Origin: an uncultured Opitutia bacterium
Lineage (GTDB): Bacteria; Verrucomicrobiota; Verrucomicrobiia; Opitutales; CAJWYM01
Assembly: GCA_913049555.1 (NCBI GenBank)
Contig: CAJWYM010000007.1
Span: 1-64,000, forward strand
DNA length: 64,000 nt
Reading direction: 5' to 3'
The notes below the pieces were generated by a model, which was not told where the DNA came from, ran no database searches, and saw nothing but the letters and a program-made list of their open reading frames with translations. Of this stretch, positions 61,467-64,000 are shown piece by piece; the first letter of the stretch is position 1, and each line of letters opens with the position of its first letter. A program made the position numbers and the translations under genes.

Positions 61467-64000
61467 TTAGTCGCTGTTGAATCCAGCTTTTTCTGTGATG
61501 AAGTCTAATTTGTTTTCGACTAGAGAGATCAAAATTTGATCCTCCTCGCTTACTTCCTGTTGAATTATTTTTTTAGCAATCGTCGTTTCAATTGTTTTTT
61601 GAATGAATCTTTTGAGGGGTCTAGCTCCAAAATTTGGGTCGTATCCTTTTTCTGCAATCCATTTCTTGGTTTCTTGATTTATTTTAATTTTTATCCTTCG
61701 ATCCAAGAGCCTTTTATTCAAATCTTGTAAGATTAAATCTACAATCTTACTCGTTTCATCCAAACTGAGTGGCTTAAATAGAATAATCTCATCCAAACGA
61801 TTCAAAAATTCTGGCCTAAAATAATTTCTAAGTTCAACTAAAACAGAATTTTTTACTGCATCAAAGGCATCGAGGTCATGAGTTGATTCTTGGATGGTTC
61901 GGCTTCCAATATTAGAGGTTATTATAAGAATGGTATTTTTAAAGTCGATCAATCTCCCTTGAGAATCTGTAATTCTCCCATCGTCCAGAACTTGTAGGAG
62001 AAGATTGAATACATCAGGGTGAGCTTTTTCAATTTCATCAAAAAGAATTACAGAATAAGGTTTTCTTCGAACTGCCTCTGTTAATTGGCCCCCTTCATTG
62101 TATCCAATATATCCTGGCGGTGCTCCTATAAGCCTTGAAATAGAATGTTTCTCCATATACTCAGACATATCTATTCGAATCAAACTTTTTTCGGAGTCAA
62201 ATAAAGTCGAAGCCAGAGTTTTTGCGAGTTCTGTTTTTCCAACTCCAGTTGGGCCTAAGAAAATAAAACTCCCAATTGGCTTTTGGGGATCTTGTATTCC
62301 TGCCCTAGCTCTTATAATTGCTTCAGTTGTGGATTTTATTGCATTCTCTTGACCAATCACTCTTTTGCTTAAAATAGGTTCCAATCTAAGGAGTTTTTCC
62401 CTTTCCTCTTCTAAAATATTGGAGACAGGGATTCCTGCCCACATCGATACAATTTCAGCAATCTCATCACAAGAGACCTTTTCTTTTAAAAACTGATTCG
62501 AGGTATCGGATAATTCGAAATGGAGTAGATTTTTTTCTAATTTTGGTAGAATCCCATGTTTGATTTCGGCAACTTTTTTTAAATTGTAAGACCTCTCAGC
62601 GACTTCCATATCCATTTTTGATTTTTCTATCTCTTTACGAATGAATCTCCCTTCCTCGAGTCGTGCTTGTTCCATTTCCCAAGTTGTTGTAAAATTTAGG
62701 GCTTGTTGTCTAAATTCTATAAGTTCTTTTCTTAGTTTTTGAAGCCTGTTGAGGCTGAGAGTGTCTGATTCTCTCTCAAGAGCGGTTTCTTCAATCTCAA
62801 GTTGAAGGATTTTTCGATTCAACTCATCTAACTCTGAAGGAAGACTGTCAAGTTCCATTCTTATCATTGAACAAGCTTCGTCCACCAAATCAATTGCTTT
62901 ATCAGGCAGGAAACGATCAGAAATGTATCGATCTGATAAGACGGCTGCATGGACCAGTGCGTTGTCACGGATTTGAACCCCATGATGAAGTTCGAATCGT
63001 TCTTTCAACCCTCTAAGAATGGAGATGGTATCTTGAACGGAAGGTTGTTGGGCTATCACAGTTTGAAATCGTCTTTCAAGGGCTGCGTCTTTTTCAATGT
63101 AACTTCTATACTCATCCAAAGTGGTCGCTCCAATACAATGAAGTTCTCCCCTAGCTAGCATGGGCTTTAACAAATTCCCTGCATCCATGGCACCCTCAAC
63201 TTTTCCTGTTCCTACGATTGTATGGAGTTCATCGATAAAGAGTATAATTTGTCCGTTTGCACTTTTGACTTCTTGTAAAACAGCTTTCAAGCGTTCTTCA
63301 AATTCTCCTCGATACTTTGCTCCAGCAATTAAAGATCCAAGATCCAATTCAAAGATCGTCTTCTTTTTTAGGCTTTTTGGAACGTCCTCTTTCAAAATCC
63401 TTTGAGCGAGGCCTTCAATAATTGCTGTTTTTCCAACACCAGGTTCTCCAATTAGAACTGGATTGTTTTTTGTTTTTCGTGAGAGGATGCGAATGACTCG
63501 CCTAATTTCTGAGTCTCTTCCTATCACTGGATCCATACTGGCTGATTTGGCATGTTCCACCAAATCACGACCGTATTTATTCAACGCATCCATTGTGGAT
63601 TCAGGAGATCGGTTCGTAATTTTTTGAGATCCTCGAAGATCTTTTAATTTCTTCAACAGTTTTTGTTGCGAAAGGGAGTAACTGCTGAATAATTGCTTTA
63701 GGCCTGTAGGCTTAGAAACTTCGACTAAAGCGAGTAAGAGGTGTTCTGTGCTGATGTATTCGTCTTGAAATTCTTTTGCCTTAGTGCTGGCTAACTCTAG
63801 CGTTTTATTGAGTGCTTGTGAAATAAATTCACTGCTTGAATTTGTGAGAACAGAAATTTTAGGCAGTTTGTTCAGCTCTTTGTCAAGACTTAGAAGAATT
63901 GCATGAACTGGGATTCCAATTCCCTCTAAGGTAGAATCTATAATATTTGGTTTTGGTAGGGTCAGTAAGGACCTAAGTAAATGAAGCGTTTCGATTTCGT
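61467..64000 (-). CDS. clpB: ClpB disaggregase, 5' end beyond the window
   Basis: Two AAA+ modules ([35 protein letters not shown]), middle domain; the same frame continues past 63656 to the window edge with ClpN sequence ([25 protein letters not shown]). Confidence 0.96.
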   Translation of the reverse strand, partial: EIETLHLLRSLLTLPKPNIIDSTLEGIGIPVHAILLSLDKELNKLPKISVLTNSSSEFISQALNKTLELASTKAKEFQDEYISTEHLLLALVEVSKPTGLKQLFSSYSLSQQKLLKKLKDLRGSQKITNRSPESTMDALNKYGRDLVEHAKSASMDPVIGRDSEIRRVIRILSRKTKNNPVLIGEPGVGKTAIIEGLAQRILKEDVPKSLKKKTIFELDLGSLIAGAKYRGEFEERLKAVLQEVKSANGQIILFIDELHTIVGTGKVEGAMDAGNLLKPMLARGELHCIGATTLDEYRSYIEKDAALERRFQTVIAQQPSVQDTISILRGLKERFELHHGVQIRDNALVHAAVLSDRYISDRFLPDKAIDLVDEACSMIRMELDSLPSELDELNRKILQLEIEETALERESDTLSLNRLQKLRKELIEFRQQALNFTTTWEMEQARLEEGRFIRKEIEKSKMDMEVAERSYNLKKVAEIKHGILPKLEKNLLHFELSDTSNQFLKEKVSCDEIAEIVSMWAGIPVSNILEEEREKLLRLEPILSKRVIGQENAIKSTTEAIIRARAGIQDPQKPIGSFIFLGPTGVGKTELAKTLASTLFDSEKSLIRIDMSEYMEKHSISRLIGAPPGYIGYNEGGQLTEAVRRKPYSVILFDEIEKAHPDVFNLLLQVLDDGRITDSQGRLIDFKNTILIITSNIGSRTIQESTHDLDAFDAVKNSVLVELRNYFRPEFLNRLDEIILFKPLSLDETSKIVDLILQDLNKRLLDRRIKIKINQETKKWIAEKGYDPNFGARPLKRFIQKTIETTIAKKIIQQEVSEEDQILISLVENKLDFITEKAGFNSD

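Noticed and set aside
63656-63656. TTG at 63656 as the clpB start
   Set aside because: The same frame continues upstream with recognisable ClpB N-domain sequence to the window edge, so this is internal.
1-64000. Frequent GGATCC hexamers across the window
   Set aside because: Looks more common than base composition would suggest, but mostly falls in Asp-Pro / Gly-Ser type codon contexts; cannot separate codon bias from signal without a computation.
1-64000. CRISPR arrays, transposons, integrases, toxin-antitoxin pairs, prophage genes
   Set aside because: No regularly spaced repeats, no recognisable transposase/integrase/Cas/TA proteins among the ORFs.

Overview
This 64 kb window is AT-rich, densely coding bacterial chromosome, mostly housekeeping and envelope genes. 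I found no rRNA, CRISPR array, transposase, integrase or phage module. Two small genes absent from the supplied ORF track are visible. One is a 31-aa AURKAIP1/COX24-like basic protein. The other is a 52-aa 'small basic protein' (...NVLKRFERVDLLKKRGEWKEGDRV...) that I associate with Verrucomicrobia/PVC bacteria, which suggests a verrucomicrobial (Opitutae-like) genome. There is one tRNA-Lys(UUU).

Recognised core genes include hpt, glgB, pgl, an opcA-like gene, tal, a sigma-54 response regulator, trxB, galE, an M3 oligopeptidase, gmk, miaB, surE, pyrC, argG and clpB (truncated at the window edge).

The best second-look items are: (1) surE is intact but has no ATG/GTG/TTG where its N-terminus should be; an ATA codon sits there, 1 nt after the upstream stop codon, in an ATP-grasp / MptE-like / SurE operon; (2) a RecB-like-nuclease + XPD/Rad3-type helicase that appears to lack the Fe-S cluster cysteines; (3) a receiver domain that looks split by a helical insertion in a histidine kinase paired with an HDOD regulator; (4) an S55 protease / beta-propeller / beta-barrel cassette with Ser-before-His order; (5) a TpsB-like transporter with no adjacent TpsA, inside a pentose-phosphate cluster lacking zwf. 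I do not see a clearly new defence or mobile system here. All family calls are from reading sequence motifs; no searches were run.
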